From contig CAJNOI010000160.1 of the NCBI GenBank assembly GCA_905250115.1, positions 62,001-126,000 of the forward strand: a stretch of 64,000 bases of DNA. Reading direction: 5' to 3'. Origin of the DNA: Adineta steineri (taxonomy: Eukaryota > Rotifera > Eurotatoria > Adinetida > Adinetidae). Made by a program: the position numbers and the translations under genes. Below, piece after piece: positions 37,505 through 50,214 of this stretch. The notes below the pieces were generated by a model. That model worked only from the letters and a program-made list of their open reading frames with translations. It was not told where the DNA came from and searched no databases. Every line of letters starts with the position of its first letter. The stretch's first letter is position 1.

Positions 37505-39274
37505 ATGAAAACAATAATAATAATGTCAATATTCTTGATTTTATTATTAATAAATTGTTGTTTTGGAGCTGAGGTAGGAATTTATTTTAATACTAAAAAA
37601 AAACAAATCGATATTTTATAGAAATTATCAAAATATAATGCTGATCCAAGTGAAACATCTGTTTCTGGTTTATCTTCTGGTGCTTTTTTTGCTACACAAA
37701 TGCAAATTGCATTTTCTGAATCTATAAAAGGTGCTGGTATAGTCGCTGGTGGACCATATGATTGTGCAGCACAAACGAGTTATACAAGTTGTATGTATTC
37801 TAGTAATCCATCTATAACAAAATCAATATCAAATACAAAATCATGGAGTGGAAATAAAATTGATGATATTAAAAATCTTTCAAGACAAAAAGTTTATATG
37901 ATATCTGGAACTTCAGATACAACTGTTAGTGTTTCTATTATGAATCAATTATATAAATATTATGTTACAGAGGGTCAGTTTATTCCAAGTGAAAATGTTG
38001 TTTTTAAAAAAGATTTAAAAGCTGCACATACATTTCCAACTGATTTTGATAGTACTGGAAATAATCCTTGTACAACAGCAAGTAGTCCTTATGTTAGTAA
38101 TTGTGGATTTGATGGAGCAGAAGCTATTTTAAAACATATTTATGGACCTTTAAAAGCAAAAAATACTGGATCATTAACTGGTAAATTTATTGAAATTGAT
38201 CAATCAGAATTTTTAACTAATCCAAGAAGTTCTGGAATGAGTATGACAGGATGGGTTTATGTACCAAAAAGTTGTGATAATGGAGAAGTTTGTAAATTAC
38301 ATATTGCATATCATGGATGTTTACAAGGATATGAAAAAATTGGAGATAAATATGTAAAAAATACAGGATATAATCGATGGGCTGATACAAATAATATTAT
38401 AGTTCTATATCCACAAGCTGTTGCAACAACTACAAGATCTTTAACAGATCGAGCACCATTTCCAAATATGAATGGATGCTGGGATTGGATTGGATGGTAT
38501 GGAACTGATTTTAATCATAAAACTGGAAAACAATCAGCTGCAATGAAAAAAATGATTGATCGTGTTGTTAGTGGATTTAACCCTATTGATCCACCAACAC
38601 AACTTAAAATTGATAGTATTACTGATAATTCTATTTCACTTTCATGGAATCAAGTTATAGGTGCATCTGGTTATAATATTTATAGAAATGGACAAAAAGT
38701 TAATCAATTCATTATTACTGATAATAAATTTCTTGATAATAATTTAAATTCTGGCTCAACATATACATTTATTGTTAAAAGTCTTTCATCTCAAGGTACT
38801 GAAAGTATATCTTCAAATACAGTTACGGGAAAAACAACAGGTGAATCACCATCTGTAGAAGTACCAAATGGATTAGCTATTACTGATATTACTTTAAATT
38901 CTATTAGTTTATCATGGGCACCTAGTTTAACTGCAGAACAATATAATATTTATCGTAATGGAAATAAAATAGCAACTGTTAGTTTAACAACATATAAAGA
39001 TATTAATTTAAATTCAAATACTGAATATAAATATCAAATAACATCATTAAAAGATTCACAAGAAAGTGAAAAATCTCTTGAGGTCAAAGCAAATACACTT
39101 ATGGAAAAAGTATGTTTTAATGATAATAACTATAATCATGTCGTTGCAGGAAGAGCTCGTCAGAGTGGTGGTTATGTATTTGCTAATGGTTCAAATCAAA
39201 ATATGGGACTTTATAATACTTTTGCAAGAACAAATCTATGTAAAACACAAGATAATCATTATATTATTGGATAA
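37505..39274 (+). CDS. secreted PHB-depolymerase-like esterase with two FN3 domains
   Basis: Two exons (37505-37573, 37622-39274) encode 573 aa. Exon 1 is exactly the signal peptide (MKTIIIIMSIFLILLLINCC); the intron falls at its end. The catalytic domain (about residues 24-345) has a lipase box GLSSG (Ser41), Asp in GTSDTTV (about 122) and His in AHTFPTDF (about 159), with AGGPYDC, HGCLQGY and GCWDWIGWYG, the pattern of extracellular poly(3-hydroxybutyrate) depolymerases of bacteria and fungi. Two fibronectin type III domains follow (SISLSWNQVIGASGYNIYRN; SISLSWAPSLTAEQYNIYRN), as in bacterial secreted polymer hydrolases, then a tail of about 60 aa. The inferred role is extracellular hydrolysis of polyester storage granules from food bacteria. 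Horizontal origin is likely, but the intron, AT-rich codons and AATAAA at 39354 show it is a host gene. Confidence 0.85.
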
Positions 39275-40362
39275 TTTTACTAGCAAAACAAACTAACTAT
39301 AAATAATATTTTTGAAAAAAAAACATTATCTATTTCTATATGATCTAATTTCAAATAAAGATGAATTTCAAAACTTTTATTTTATTGTTTAGAAATAGTT
39401 TTCGATAATAATCTGTATCTATTTATCGATTAAAATATTATTAGATCCTATTATGAATAATGGAAACAGTAGATTCAACAATAATCACATATATTTTTAA
39501 TTTTTATGTCTAATGATAGAAGAATCTATATTTAGTATTATTAATCATGTTAGTAATCATATTAGAATTCAAAGAAAGAATATTTTTGATTTACTTTAAT
39601 GTTAATGAAACTTATATTAATTTTTATTTTATTTTATTTTAAATGTAAGTATCATTAAAAAAGCAATGAATATTATTTTCATGAAAGAAATACATTTGTT
39701 GTATATTAGTGGAATTATCAATGAAATATGAAAGTTGATTGGTATTAATAGGAAGCAATTATTTTAAAAGTCATATCATGCTTTTTCTCGTTAGTATCGT
39801 ATAGCATACGAGTCGAGCTTGTATGTAAAAATATGGTCCAAAGCTTTTTCGAATTATCATAAAAATAGTAACTCATATTCTTCAAAGTGAGTTTATTCAA
39901 TCAATTTTTTGGCGAACTACTGTATTGACCATTTCATTCTATAATTAATAAGTGTATGATCGTTTTTTGTACTCATGCCTTCTTTTCATGTATAGAGGAA
40001 TAAGGTCTTTTAAAACAATCGGATTACTCCATTCTGTTGTTATGAAAACGTATCTATGTTCATTTTTTTCCTATTGTTTCTCGATTATAAATTATAAACT
40101 GTAGATCGATTCAGTTTTTGTTAAAAAATTAATTTACTCTCTTTCATCGAATTAAAACACTCGATAACAATGATCACTGAATCATGCTTTATTTCTTTAA
40201 ATGTATTTATGAATTCATACAATACATCGATCATTATACTTGCTATACTTTTCTATATTTTATCATCTTCATTAGTATATACCATACAATTTTCAGAATA
40301 TTTGTAGTCAATTCATATTTGGTTGCGTGTATTGGAATATGTCATATTTACTATGACCATCT

Positions 40363-40411
40363 TGAGGGTGGGTGTGTGAATATCTGCATCAGAATACACC
40401 CACAACCCTTC
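40363..40411. repeat. short GGGTGTG/CACACCC palindrome, copy 5
   Basis: TTGAGGGTGGGTGTGTGAAT is followed by GAATACACCCACAACCCTT, an imperfect inverse, with a spacer of about 10 bp. Its opening TTGAGGGTG is shared with copy 4. Confidence 0.55.
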
Positions 40412-40886
40412 TATTATTATAACATTTAACGAAATCTCTTTCTAACTAAAAGATTTGAGACCATTGAAGAACTGTATTTTCGCAAGAATTTCAGCTTTGA
40501 ATTAAAATTGAAAAAATCTTGAATGTAAGAAATACCAAACGAATAAAATTCAACTGATTCTGTTACAAGAAAAATATATTCTTTCTTCTTCTAAGTGTCA
40601 TCCTTGAATTCTCTCGAAACCGCACACAACATTGAATGACTATGATCGAACGATACATCAATGTTTTATGTTTGTGAACAAGTTGACCTATTCAATTTGA
40701 CAATGGCGCAAAACGGCGAAACAGAATGAAAAAAATACAACGAATGAAAACTAACATAACGAATAAATCGTCTAAAAAAATTTATTTAACTTGGAATAGA
40801 CCAATCACGTTGTTTATTTCGTGCTATTTTTTTCGCTTTGTTTAAGGTCAAAGTGTTGAGATGCAAATAATGAACAAATATATATG

Positions 40887-40895
40887 TATATAAAG
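40887..40895 (+). promoter_or_regulatory. TATA box of the F-box-like gene
   Basis: TATATAAAG, 38 bp before the ATG at 40934. The same sequence and spacing occur at the SH3b gene. Confidence 0.5.
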
Positions 40896-40933
40896 CTTTA
40901 TCTTAGTCAAAAACATCATAGTCATAATAAATT

Positions 40934-43274
40934 ATGAACCGATCAAATGTTCATCTTCTGGATTTACCTGATGAAATATTATTTGTTATTTTGAAGAAGT
41001 TGGACAATATTGATGTACTTTATTCTTTATTCGATATTAATAATGGACGACTTAACATTCTTGTACAAGAAAATATTTTCAGCAACATTCTGAAGTTTGT
41101 TTCCATTGATAACACTTCTATAATCGATCGATTCTGCATTGATATATTACCAAGAATTCATCATAATGTGAAATGTTTTATTTTTGATCCAGTTTTTATG
41201 GAACGTATTCTTCTTGCTACTGACTATCCGAATTTAACTAAACTTAAAATTGTTGATTTCCAAAAAGAAATCGCTTTTAATTATTTTACAAGTAAGTATT
41301 TAATATGAATTTGATTAGTTGAGAAATAATAAAGATGTTACAAAAGAAGAGACTATAGTATGTTTCACTAAATTGGTTTTCTCCTTTAGATCAATCATCG
41401 CTTCGATCTATTTTCCAAGAACAAATTACAAATCTTATCCTTATCAATAATGATAAAGGCGGAAGGAGAGGTTCATCGGACATCTATGATGAAGGCCGAA
41501 TGGAATGTTCACCGAAAATCTATACTAAAGATGTATATGATCACATCTTGACCTTCTTCAAAAATTTAAAAAAATTAACTATCATAGAACCTTCTGTTAT
41601 GTTGTATCCACCTTTATCACTTCATTATTTGCCATCTACTACTTTTTCATCTCCGATTCTTACTCATTTATATATCAATATCAATGGTTTACATGATTGT
41701 CTTTGTTTACTTGATGGTAGACTTACAAAACTGACAACATTGTGTGTTAATGTCTATAATATAGACATAGAGATATCTCCAGAAATCGTTCACAATATGG
41801 TAAGTTTGTACAAATAATTTTATTTATGACATAAAGATTATCACTATTCTAATGTAGTTAACGGTTGATCTCAGAGACTTCAAATAAGAGATCAAATGGT
41901 TTAGTTTCACGTTGATAAGAAGGAAAAACTAATAAGTGTTGAGAAATATGCGAAAATCGTTGACATTCAGCTTGTACTTACTAGAAATCTCAATTTAATA
42001 AAAGAATGAATGAAATTTGTTGCTAGCATATTATATTTATATAATACTTTATTGAATAAGTTTCACATAGAAAAAAACTAGACTATTCTGTTTGATGATT
42101 GGTTAAATATTCTCATATGTGAATAATCATCAACATAGAATGGAATGAAAGTTTTTCTATAATAACAATTTTTTCAATAATTGATATATGATTGAAAATT
42201 TGTCTGAAACTTTAATTATTCTTTCAACACTGATTTGTTATGCTGTAAAATGAGGAAAATAAACTGATAGATCTGTCGTTTGTGGTCATTCTCCTATATA
42301 ATATAGATTATACACTATGTGTAAAATAATGATGCCTATGACTTGATTTTGTAGATTATCAAAAAAAAAACATTTGTTGCTTTTTGTAGGATAAATCATT
42401 TAATCTAAAATGTTTCTCATTACAATTGTTCTGTCCATCTCAAGATTATGATGAAATTGTATCACTTCTTCGTCGTATGTCAAATCTAGAAAAATTAACT
42501 CTAAATATTTCTATATACAATCGAAAGAGATTCATTGATGTCATTAGTGGTGCTGATGTTCAACATGATATTTTGAATTATATGCCACAACTTCGTTCAT
42601 TCACCTTTTATATTTGTACTTATGTCGGCCCAGTTACTTCACCCTACAAGTTATCTAGTGAAGCTATTCAACTAACATTAGCAAACATTAGACAACCACA
42701 TATCAGTAGTATGGTTAATTATGTTCATAGTGTTGTCCATTTTGGTGAGGGTTTCAGAGCTGCATGCTCAATCTTCTCGCTTCCTTTTCAATTTGATTAT
42801 CTCCAAGATCTTGGCAATCACTTTCCAAATATTATATTTAGTTATGTTACCTATTTACTTTTACGCGATATTATTCCATTCGAACATGAATTCCTCGTAC
42901 GAATTGCCCGATCATTTCCATCACTGAAGCATTTATGTATTTACAATAAAAAATCACAGGTATCAGATGGTCTTATGACATTATCATCTGACAATTGTCA
43001 ATTACACTCAATTATTGCGTATCCTCATCTGACTATACTTGATATCAAATTTTCACATAAAGATTATGTTGAACAATTTCTGAATGAAACAAAGACATTT
43101 GTACCTTGTCTGACGGAATTGGAAGTCCGTGTTGATCATTTAAAAGACATAACAAAAAACTTTACAAGAGAAGAAACACGACGCAATTGTTCCAACGTGA
43201 AAAAATTATCTACGATAGGCCCATTTGCACATTCGGAAGGCTTATGTCATTATTTTCCTTCACTGTATAAGTAG
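40934..43274 (+). CDS. F-box-like/LRR protein
   Basis: Three exons (40934-41291, 41390-41799, 42390-43274) join in frame to 550 aa. The N-terminus LLDLPDEILFVILKKLDNID matches the F-box core (LPxEIL..IL..L). The rest has irregular leucine-rich units (LKKLTIIEPSV, SNLEKLTLNIS, PQLRSFTFYI, PSLKHLCIYN, PHLTILDIKF, PCLTELEVRV). This is the form of large lineage-specific F-box-like families in bdelloids. If it binds SKP1 it would be a substrate adaptor of an SCF ubiquitin ligase; that role is inferred. The second intron (590 bp) is unusually long. AATAAA lies 25 bp after the stop. Confidence 0.75.
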
Positions 43275-43650
43275 ACGCATTTTCGTTCTGATTTATTCAA
43301 TAAACTGAAAAACGTGATAAATATTGTATTTATAGCCTATAGTAATATTTCTCAAATATAAAGAAATATCAACTGTTAATGATCATTTCTCATTTTATAG
43401 AAAAAAGAATCATACGACACTATCTGATGCTGCAGAGTATATGTACAATGAAAAATAAAAAAAAAGCTTGATCAGAACGAAAGTTGAATTAAAGTTTATT
43501 TTTTCATAAATAAAATTTTTTACATAACTAGCATATCTCAACGAGAGATAAAAAAAAAGAAGAAGGTATGTAAGGGTCTCATCATTCAGCTGATCGTACA
43601 ATAGAAACTTTTTATTTAATATTTTTGAATCAAATCTTTCTTTTATCTTT

Positions 43651-44434
43651 TCAAGTATTTATAAACAGCAAAAAGGAGTGAGAGGGACAACACACATACA
43701 CATAATAATGAGGTGAGATACATTCACATAAATATTTTAGACTAATTAATGATGTAGTATCATTATCGGAAATATTTCCAAGCAGTTGAACAACACCATC
43801 TTGATTATCAACTGGAAGTAAATCACCTGATGCACTCTTACTATCTTCACCAATGAGATAAATTTTTGAAATAAAAAGCAATTTGTGCGAAAAAAAATAG
43901 ATAAATGATAATCAAATAAGTTTATCATTCTGTTTTGGTGTCACTAGTTCCATCTGTTCAATTCGGATCACAGCACGACGATTTTGATGTAAGAAATGTA
44001 CAATGCAAACTCCATTCTCAAAAAGGAAGTTTTCATTGGTTTCGTTTTTTTTCTTTAATAAAAAACTTACAGATATAGTTTGAATAACACCAATCATTCC
44101 AACACGAATTGGTTGATCTTCAATTGAAACCTTTATTCGAACATATAAATCTCTTACATGCCAATCATTAATTGATATTGAATTAAAATTTATTCATTTA
44201 ATTGTTATATTTATCAAGAGAAGATGAAGAAAAAACTAATCAAACGAAGTTGACATTGGTGCATTTTGTGCACTTGGTGTCACAGGTGTAATGTTTATTG
44301 ATGGTAAATGAACATTATTTCCAAATGAAGGTTGTTCAGATGGCCTATTATTATTTGATGATGAAGAAAAACAATCTCTTGATGCATCACCACATCAACT
44401 ACCAACTAAGTCAGAATTTGTAGGAGAAGTTTCC
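43651..44434 (-). pseudogene. SUPT5H: decayed 3' fragment of transcription elongation factor SPT5
   Basis: Minus-strand segments match the C-terminal KOW region of SPT5: DWHVRDLYVRIKVSIEDQPI, GMIGVIQTIS, VCIVHFLHQNRRAVIRIEQM followed by ELVTPKQNDKL, and IGEDSKSASGDLLPVDNQDG followed by VVQLL and LKYLC. Upstream lies Ser/Pro/Asn-rich coding-like sequence (PSAQNAPMSTSFD) interrupted by TGA and TAG codons. The first junction keeps a good donor (GTAAGT), but after NDKL there is no GT donor and the frame hits a stop. The N-terminal two-thirds (NGN and KOW1-5) are absent: the next sequence upstream is an unrelated copy of a monooxygenase promoter. SPT5 is essential, so an intact gene must exist elsewhere. 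A truncated, non-functional copy is the best reading. Confidence 0.7.
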
Positions 44435-44646
44435 GCACATATCTACTGTTTGACATCATAGTTATATAATATCTTTTTTATTTGACATTGAAAGAAAGAG
44501 AACGAATGCATATGCATAGAGGTTCTTATATAATACATGTTTTTCTACTTTGTTCTTTATATAACATTATAATTTCATTTTTAAGGTGAGAAAGTGTAAA
44601 ACTATTCAATGACAGTAGGTGAAACATTTCGAATTGCTATAATTGG
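44435..44646 (+). pseudogene. truncated inverted copy of the FAD monooxygenase promoter and first exon
   Basis: From GCACATATCTACTG at 44435 to TATAATTGG at 44646 this sequence is nearly identical to the inverse of 63554-63704, the upstream region and first exon of the monooxygenase gene. The start codon (44609) and MTVGETFRIAII are identical. A block of about 60 bp (after GAATGCATA) is present only here. The copy runs into the assembly gap, so it is unknown whether a second complete gene existed. Sequence after the gap does not resemble the monooxygenase. Confidence 0.85.
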
Positions 44647-44746
44647 NNNNNNNNNNNNNNNNNNNNNNNNNNNNNNNNNNNNNNNNNNNNNNNNNNNNNN
44701 NNNNNNNNNNNNNNNNNNNNNNNNNNNNNNNNNNNNNNNNNNNNNN
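44647..44746. other. assembly gap (100 N)
   Basis: Exactly 100 unknown bases, a standard scaffold-gap size. It separates a partial monooxygenase copy from an unrelated gene tail, so order or orientation here could be wrong. Confidence 0.98.
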
Positions 44747-44760
44747 TTTTTCTTTTTCAG

Positions 44761-44972
44761 GATGCAACTGGTTTTTGGTCTCATAAACCAGGAAGTAAGT
44801 TGAATAAAATAAATGTATGTTTTTAATTGATTTATTTTATTTAGCTGGAGCTGTTACAAATAAAGATAATACAGGTTCATTAATTAGTAATCCATCAGTA
44901 TCTAATGTATCACCATGGAAATTATTTTGTGGATATTATATTGCACAACCATCAAAAATTAATATTCGTTAA
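44761..44972 (+). CDS. 3' end of an unrecognised gene with WSHKPG...VTNKDNTG motif
   Basis: Two exons (44761-44794 and 44845-44972) start after TTTTTCAG and end with TAA. They encode DATGFWSHKPG, TGAVTNKDNTGSLISNP and PWKLFCGYYIAQPSKINIR. The junction (GGAA/GTAAGT ... TTTAG/CT) is clean and in frame. The motif looks like a conserved secreted or hydrolase-associated family, but no name can be given with confidence. The 5' part is lost in or beyond the gap. Confidence 0.55.
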
Positions 44973-45506
44973 TTATTTTCTATCTATATTTCAAATTATA
45001 AAAAATAGAATAATTAGTCATAATTGAATTTATCTTGTAAAATAACATCGATGCTAAAATATTGCATAAACATTCAATTAGACTACAAAGTATCTCATTT
45101 GATAAATATTATCACATTGTTGAAATTTCATTTCATCGAAAAATATTTAGCAAATGTATTTTTCATTCTAATGATTGTCATTAACTGTATTTATCTCAAT
45201 TTTTAATTAAAAACTTATCTTTTGATTGTATAAGCTGATTAATTCATTTAAAAAATTAGATTAAAAAAAGAAAACTTCTTGGCTCTGTCTATGATCAAGT
45301 ATTAAAACGTATTGAAAATATAATTTATAAGAAAACTATTCAATTGAAATATACAAACTAATATAACTGATTTAACAAGTTTTTGATTATTTAAAAAAAA
45401 AGAAGCTTTACATATACACACAAATATAATAACTATGATTAAGTAGCATAAATACACGTTGATATAATGTATATGTTTTATTATTTTTATAATTTCAGAT
45501 AATTAA
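44973..45506. other. intergenic region
   Basis: About 530 bp of AT-rich sequence between two converging gene ends. It contains only 3' UTRs as far as can be seen. Confidence 0.5.
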
Positions 45507-47311
45507 TTATGTACTTGGAACTCTACTTGTATATATACTAGATACGGATGGACGATTTAGTTGATCATTTGGATTAATAGAAAGAGATCGTGTTTTTAAT
45601 TTTGGTTCATTTAATTGTATTTCATTTCTTGGACGTGATCTTCTTCGAGCCATACGTTCAGTTTCATTTCTATCATATAATTCTCTCCATCGACAACGAA
45701 GTAAACAGATAAGTTCACCACGAAATACTTTTCCACTAACACAATATAATAGAAAATTAATACAAAAATTAGTTAACATAAATAGTTCAGTTATTTCTTT
45801 AATTGATCTTAATGTATCATTACGAAAACTTTGAGCATAATTAGCAATCCATACAACACAATATGGGGTATTCAATACGAGAAAAGAAAACGATACAAGT
45901 AATAATGTTGCTGTTACACGATGTGTTCGTGATTGAATATAAGTTTTTATTGAAGTTACAGAATGTTTTGGATTAATTGTATAGTTTACTGAAAGACTTG
46001 AAAGAGAATTTGGTCGTAGTGGTTGTGATCGATTTTCATCATCACTTAAATATCCATTTTTCTATTTAAAAATACAAAGAAAATAATCGTAATATTTTAT
46101 ACAACTTTAATTTTCTCTATTAATTTTTGCTTAAGGGAAGAACTCATTTTTTCTTAAGTCTAACTCAATACGTATATGTATTAATAATTGTGTTGTCAAC
46201 AATAACGGAGAAAATATAAAACAAGGAATATACATATATCTTTCATGATTACTCCATAAGAGCAGATAGACGAGACAGCCTTGTCAACAGATGCTGATGG
46301 ATTATTTGACAATACTTTTCAACACTGAAAACAATTTATATGACTGATTTCTTTTCTTTTTTTTTCGATTAAAAAATTCACCTTTATTGCATTTGTTTCC
46401 ATATTTACTACAGGTCCAATGGATTGATATTGATTAAATGAAGAAGTACGTCCATGTATAGATTGTTTTGTTACACTAGATGATGTTGATGATCTTCTTG
46501 ATATATGTAAACATGATAAAAATTCTGTAATATGAGATAAATGTCGACGAGAAAATACTCTATGTCTAAATAAAGTATAATAATCAATAATTTAAAAAAG
46601 ACAAAAAGAAATTCAAGTAAACCTTTCTTTTGGTATAATATTAGTTTCATTATTTTCCATTAATAAACTTTTTCTCCAAAGTTTACAACAAATAAGCATA
46701 TTAACAAGACCAATAATACACATTGGTACTAAATAGACAGTAGTCATTGTTGCTATAGCAAATCTCATATAGATTTGACGATGTTCTGGTATTATATCAC
46801 AAATACTATCATTTCTTGTAGAATTCTCTTGTGTAATAATTCCATAATGAAATGGAACATTAATATTACTTACAAAACTTAATGAAAAAAGAATGCATAC
46901 AACGAAACGTGCAATTTTACGTCGACATATAATAGCTCGTTTTAATGGATGAAATACAACTAAAAGACGTTCAATTGTAAATGAAACAATAATCCATGAT
47001 GATAATGAACGTGTAACATTTCTTGCATATTGTACAAATATACAAATAAGAGATGAACTACGATCAAGAAAATTTATATGTGATTTATATACTTGATTAT
47101 GATTACGAAATGTATCTTCGAATAAATTTATAATAAGAAAACAAAGATCAGATAAAGCAAGACATAGAAGATAAAAATGTGATGATTGTCGACGATATCG
47201 AGGTGATAAAAATATTAATATAGAAAGTATATTACCAATTATGCCAAGTGTAGTTAAAACAAGTGTTCCATAAATTGACATATACTGTTCAATAGCAGCT
47301 AATGTTGACAT
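45507..47311 (-). CDS. peptide-type rhodopsin-family GPCR
   Basis: Three or four exons encode about 470 aa. Exon 1 (from ATG 47311) spans TM1 (LTTLGIIGNILSILIFLS) to TM5 (YLVPMCIIGLVNMLI), with LALSDLCF in TM2 and SFTIERLLVVFHPL (ERL for DRY) after TM3. The third intracellular loop is long (over 100 aa, Ser/Arg-rich), then TM6 (RVTATLLLVSFSFLVLNTPY) and TM7 (TNFCINFLLYCVSGKVFR). The C-terminal tail is basic and Ser-rich. The arrangement resembles invertebrate neuropeptide receptors (FMRFamide/thyrotropin-releasing-hormone receptor-like). The ligand cannot be read from sequence. Confidence 0.82.
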
Positions 47312-50214
47312 ATTATTATATTTTTGTATATCATTAATTATCTCAAGTAGAAAATAATCCTATTTTATTAGAATATTGAAATAATATCTATCTTTCTCAT
47401 ACTCAAATAAGTCAATGTCATATTAAGAATATACATTAGTCTTCTTGTCTCTTAGCAAGTAGATTCATTATCTTATGTCGCTTTTCTTTCTAGAAGAGAG
47501 AATACATTGATGATCCAGTGATTTTTACTATAACTCTTTTCTTTTTTCTGTATCTTTAAGCAGTTTTTTTCTCGATATATAATAGAGCTTGAAAACAACG
47601 TATATCCGCCTACCAACATATATTTCTATTTCTAGAAAGTAGATATAATGCAGCTGTAGAAAAAAATAAGGAAATCTAATTTACTGAAAAAAAGGCGTTT
47701 AGTAAAAACTATGAGTTCGATAATATCATGATTTTTATGATGCGAATTACAAAAAAGTATTTGATAATTGAACTGGAATAATACTTACATTTGATATAAA
47801 AATTAATTTCCTATACTAATGAAGCATTTTATGTTTCTTAAAAGTTTAAATAGAACTATGTTATTAAATAAGAGAATAGTAATCCTTTTTCCTTTATATT
47901 ATGGAAATAGAAAAGAGAAAAATAAGTTTTTATCGTTTGTTCCAATGTTTTTATATAATGATAATTATACAAATTATTGCTAATCCTACTATTTGTTTAA
48001 ACATATATCTGTTAAAATAGTTGACCTTACACATATGTCGTTGTCTGTCATCGTCAATTTTGATAATTCGTTTATTTTGACAAAGACAAAGAGATATATT
48101 TATGTCATCAAAATATAAATCATCAAGCAACGACAAGAAAAAAAAGAAGAAACGAGAATATAATATCGATTTATTTAAATAACAGAAAACATAATTATAT
48201 TTAGACTATCTAAACTATCACTATTGATATTCTCACTTTTTATTTAGATAAATATGGAATGAAACACGTTTCACGATGAATAATTTCTTTTTTTTTCTGA
48301 AGAGAGAATACACATATATATCTTTAGTAGAGAAAAGAAAACATTTAAAAGTATGTTAGTTTATTAACATATCTAATAAAATAAGAATGTATGTTTTGAT
48401 AATAATATTAAATATCTATAAGAAATAAAAACATTCTTTAGTTTATCTTAAATGATAGACGACAGCTACACAGAGATCAATAATAGTACTTGTCTGTCAG
48501 ACGATGAAGGACTTTTTCATTATTTTATTAAATTAAGTATAATAATAAAGCTGATCTTCATGTTAATTTTCTTAATGAACATCTTCAATAATAAATAATA
48601 TGTAAGTCTCGACCAAATGTTTGTTTGTTTTGTCTTTTATTATTATGTAAGAACACTTGTAATAATTGTAATCTACTCACTTACTTTTGATTCATTTGTT
48701 TCTTGCAGTTCTTTTCTCTTTTACGCTTATAATCAAGGATCTATTCTGTCTCGCCTTCAATTGTTGCTAGTTTGTTATAATCAAATATATTGCATCTCAT
48801 TATTTATTTTGTTTTCTATGACATAGTTGCAACCAAATATTTCGTCATTGATTACAACAATGTCAAACAATTAATTAAATATACAAAATGCTCTAGTGAA
48901 TTAAGCTATATTAGTAATTTTATCTTAGCGTGCACTAAAATCTAGTGACGCATATTCAATCAGACAAGACAAATTTTCTTTTATATATGTTTAACATAAA
49001 AATATATTATTAATCTAAATTGACTTCTCATTTTTCTTCGTGGAAATTCTATAAATATCAATATTTTTTCTGCAAAATAGTCTCATATAAATATATTTTT
49101 CTATACTATCAAAAATGATTTAGTTTCCGCTTGAAATATCTTAACGAAAAATACTTTGCAGTTCTTATAATCATAGTAGAATATAGACAAATAACTCATT
49201 AATGTTAAAATAGTTATTATTATAATATTACTAAATCTCTCTGGAAATATAAAACGAACTTTTGTATATCCATATAGTCATTATGAAGGTTACTTACTTA
49301 AGGAAGGACGTCAATAATACGTAGAAAATATTTATCTGTTTGAAGTAGATGTAAAACCTATATATATATATAGTTCTTTTCCTTAAGTCACATTATGTGT
49401 TTTTCTTCCTGCATAGTATAACTTTCTGTTGTTTGAAATATACCATTGTGGTTGTTAGAGTAAAAAGCAAATTATAAACTTGACATATTAATCAGTCAAC
49501 TAAATTTAGATCGAAATATTTTCATGTTACATCCGCTGAGAGTTGAACATTTTGTGAAAAATAGTATGATTAATAATAAATATTTCCAGTATATTCTGTT
49601 ATATTATATCTTTCAACACAATTTTTTAAATATAATTCAGTATATTCAATAGAATTATTAGTATAATTAATAAAAATCAATCAATTAGCTATCAAGGGAA
49701 TGTATTTATTATATACTAATATACATTACTTTTCATTAGAAAATTTGAGAACTATTTTAAAGGTAAATATTTTCTCTTATTTTTAATAAATATAATTTTC
49801 TATCTAATCATAATACTAAGACATACTCAGTAAACATGCGATCATAATTAAACTGATCATTATAGTTGTATACCATAATAAACTGGTTTGATTCAATTAC
49901 GAAAACAAAATGTTTGATCATTGAAATAAATAAATATATAATTTATGTTATAATATATTTGATGATGTCCAATTTCTGATAGATTTATTCGATCTTATAA
50001 TATATCAATGTACTCAATAATAATTATTCTGCCTGTGCATTATCATTGTATCTTGTGTATTATATTTAAACAAGCAAAAGATATTTAATTTATTTCAATT
50101 TTCTCCTTTAAAACATCAGAGAATTGATTAGAAAGTCATTTCGCTATATTACCTCATTTATATATCATGGATAGCTGGTTACTTGAAATTACTATCAAGA
50201 TGTTCACATGGTAT
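47312..50214. other. long intergenic region
   Basis: About 2.9 kb of very AT-rich sequence without a supported exon or repeat, apart from short TA runs (for example near 49362-49372). Confidence 0.5.

Larger units (their letters stand above)
39275..40933. other. intergenic region
   Basis: About 1.7 kb containing the esterase poly(A) signal (39354-39359), a GGGTGTG palindrome at 40363-40411 and the F-box gene TATA box. No supported exon. Confidence 0.5.

Noticed and set aside
45024-45206. 60-codon plus-strand frame downstream of the gene tail
   Set aside because: AT-rich random frame after a stop codon, with no domain or splice signals.
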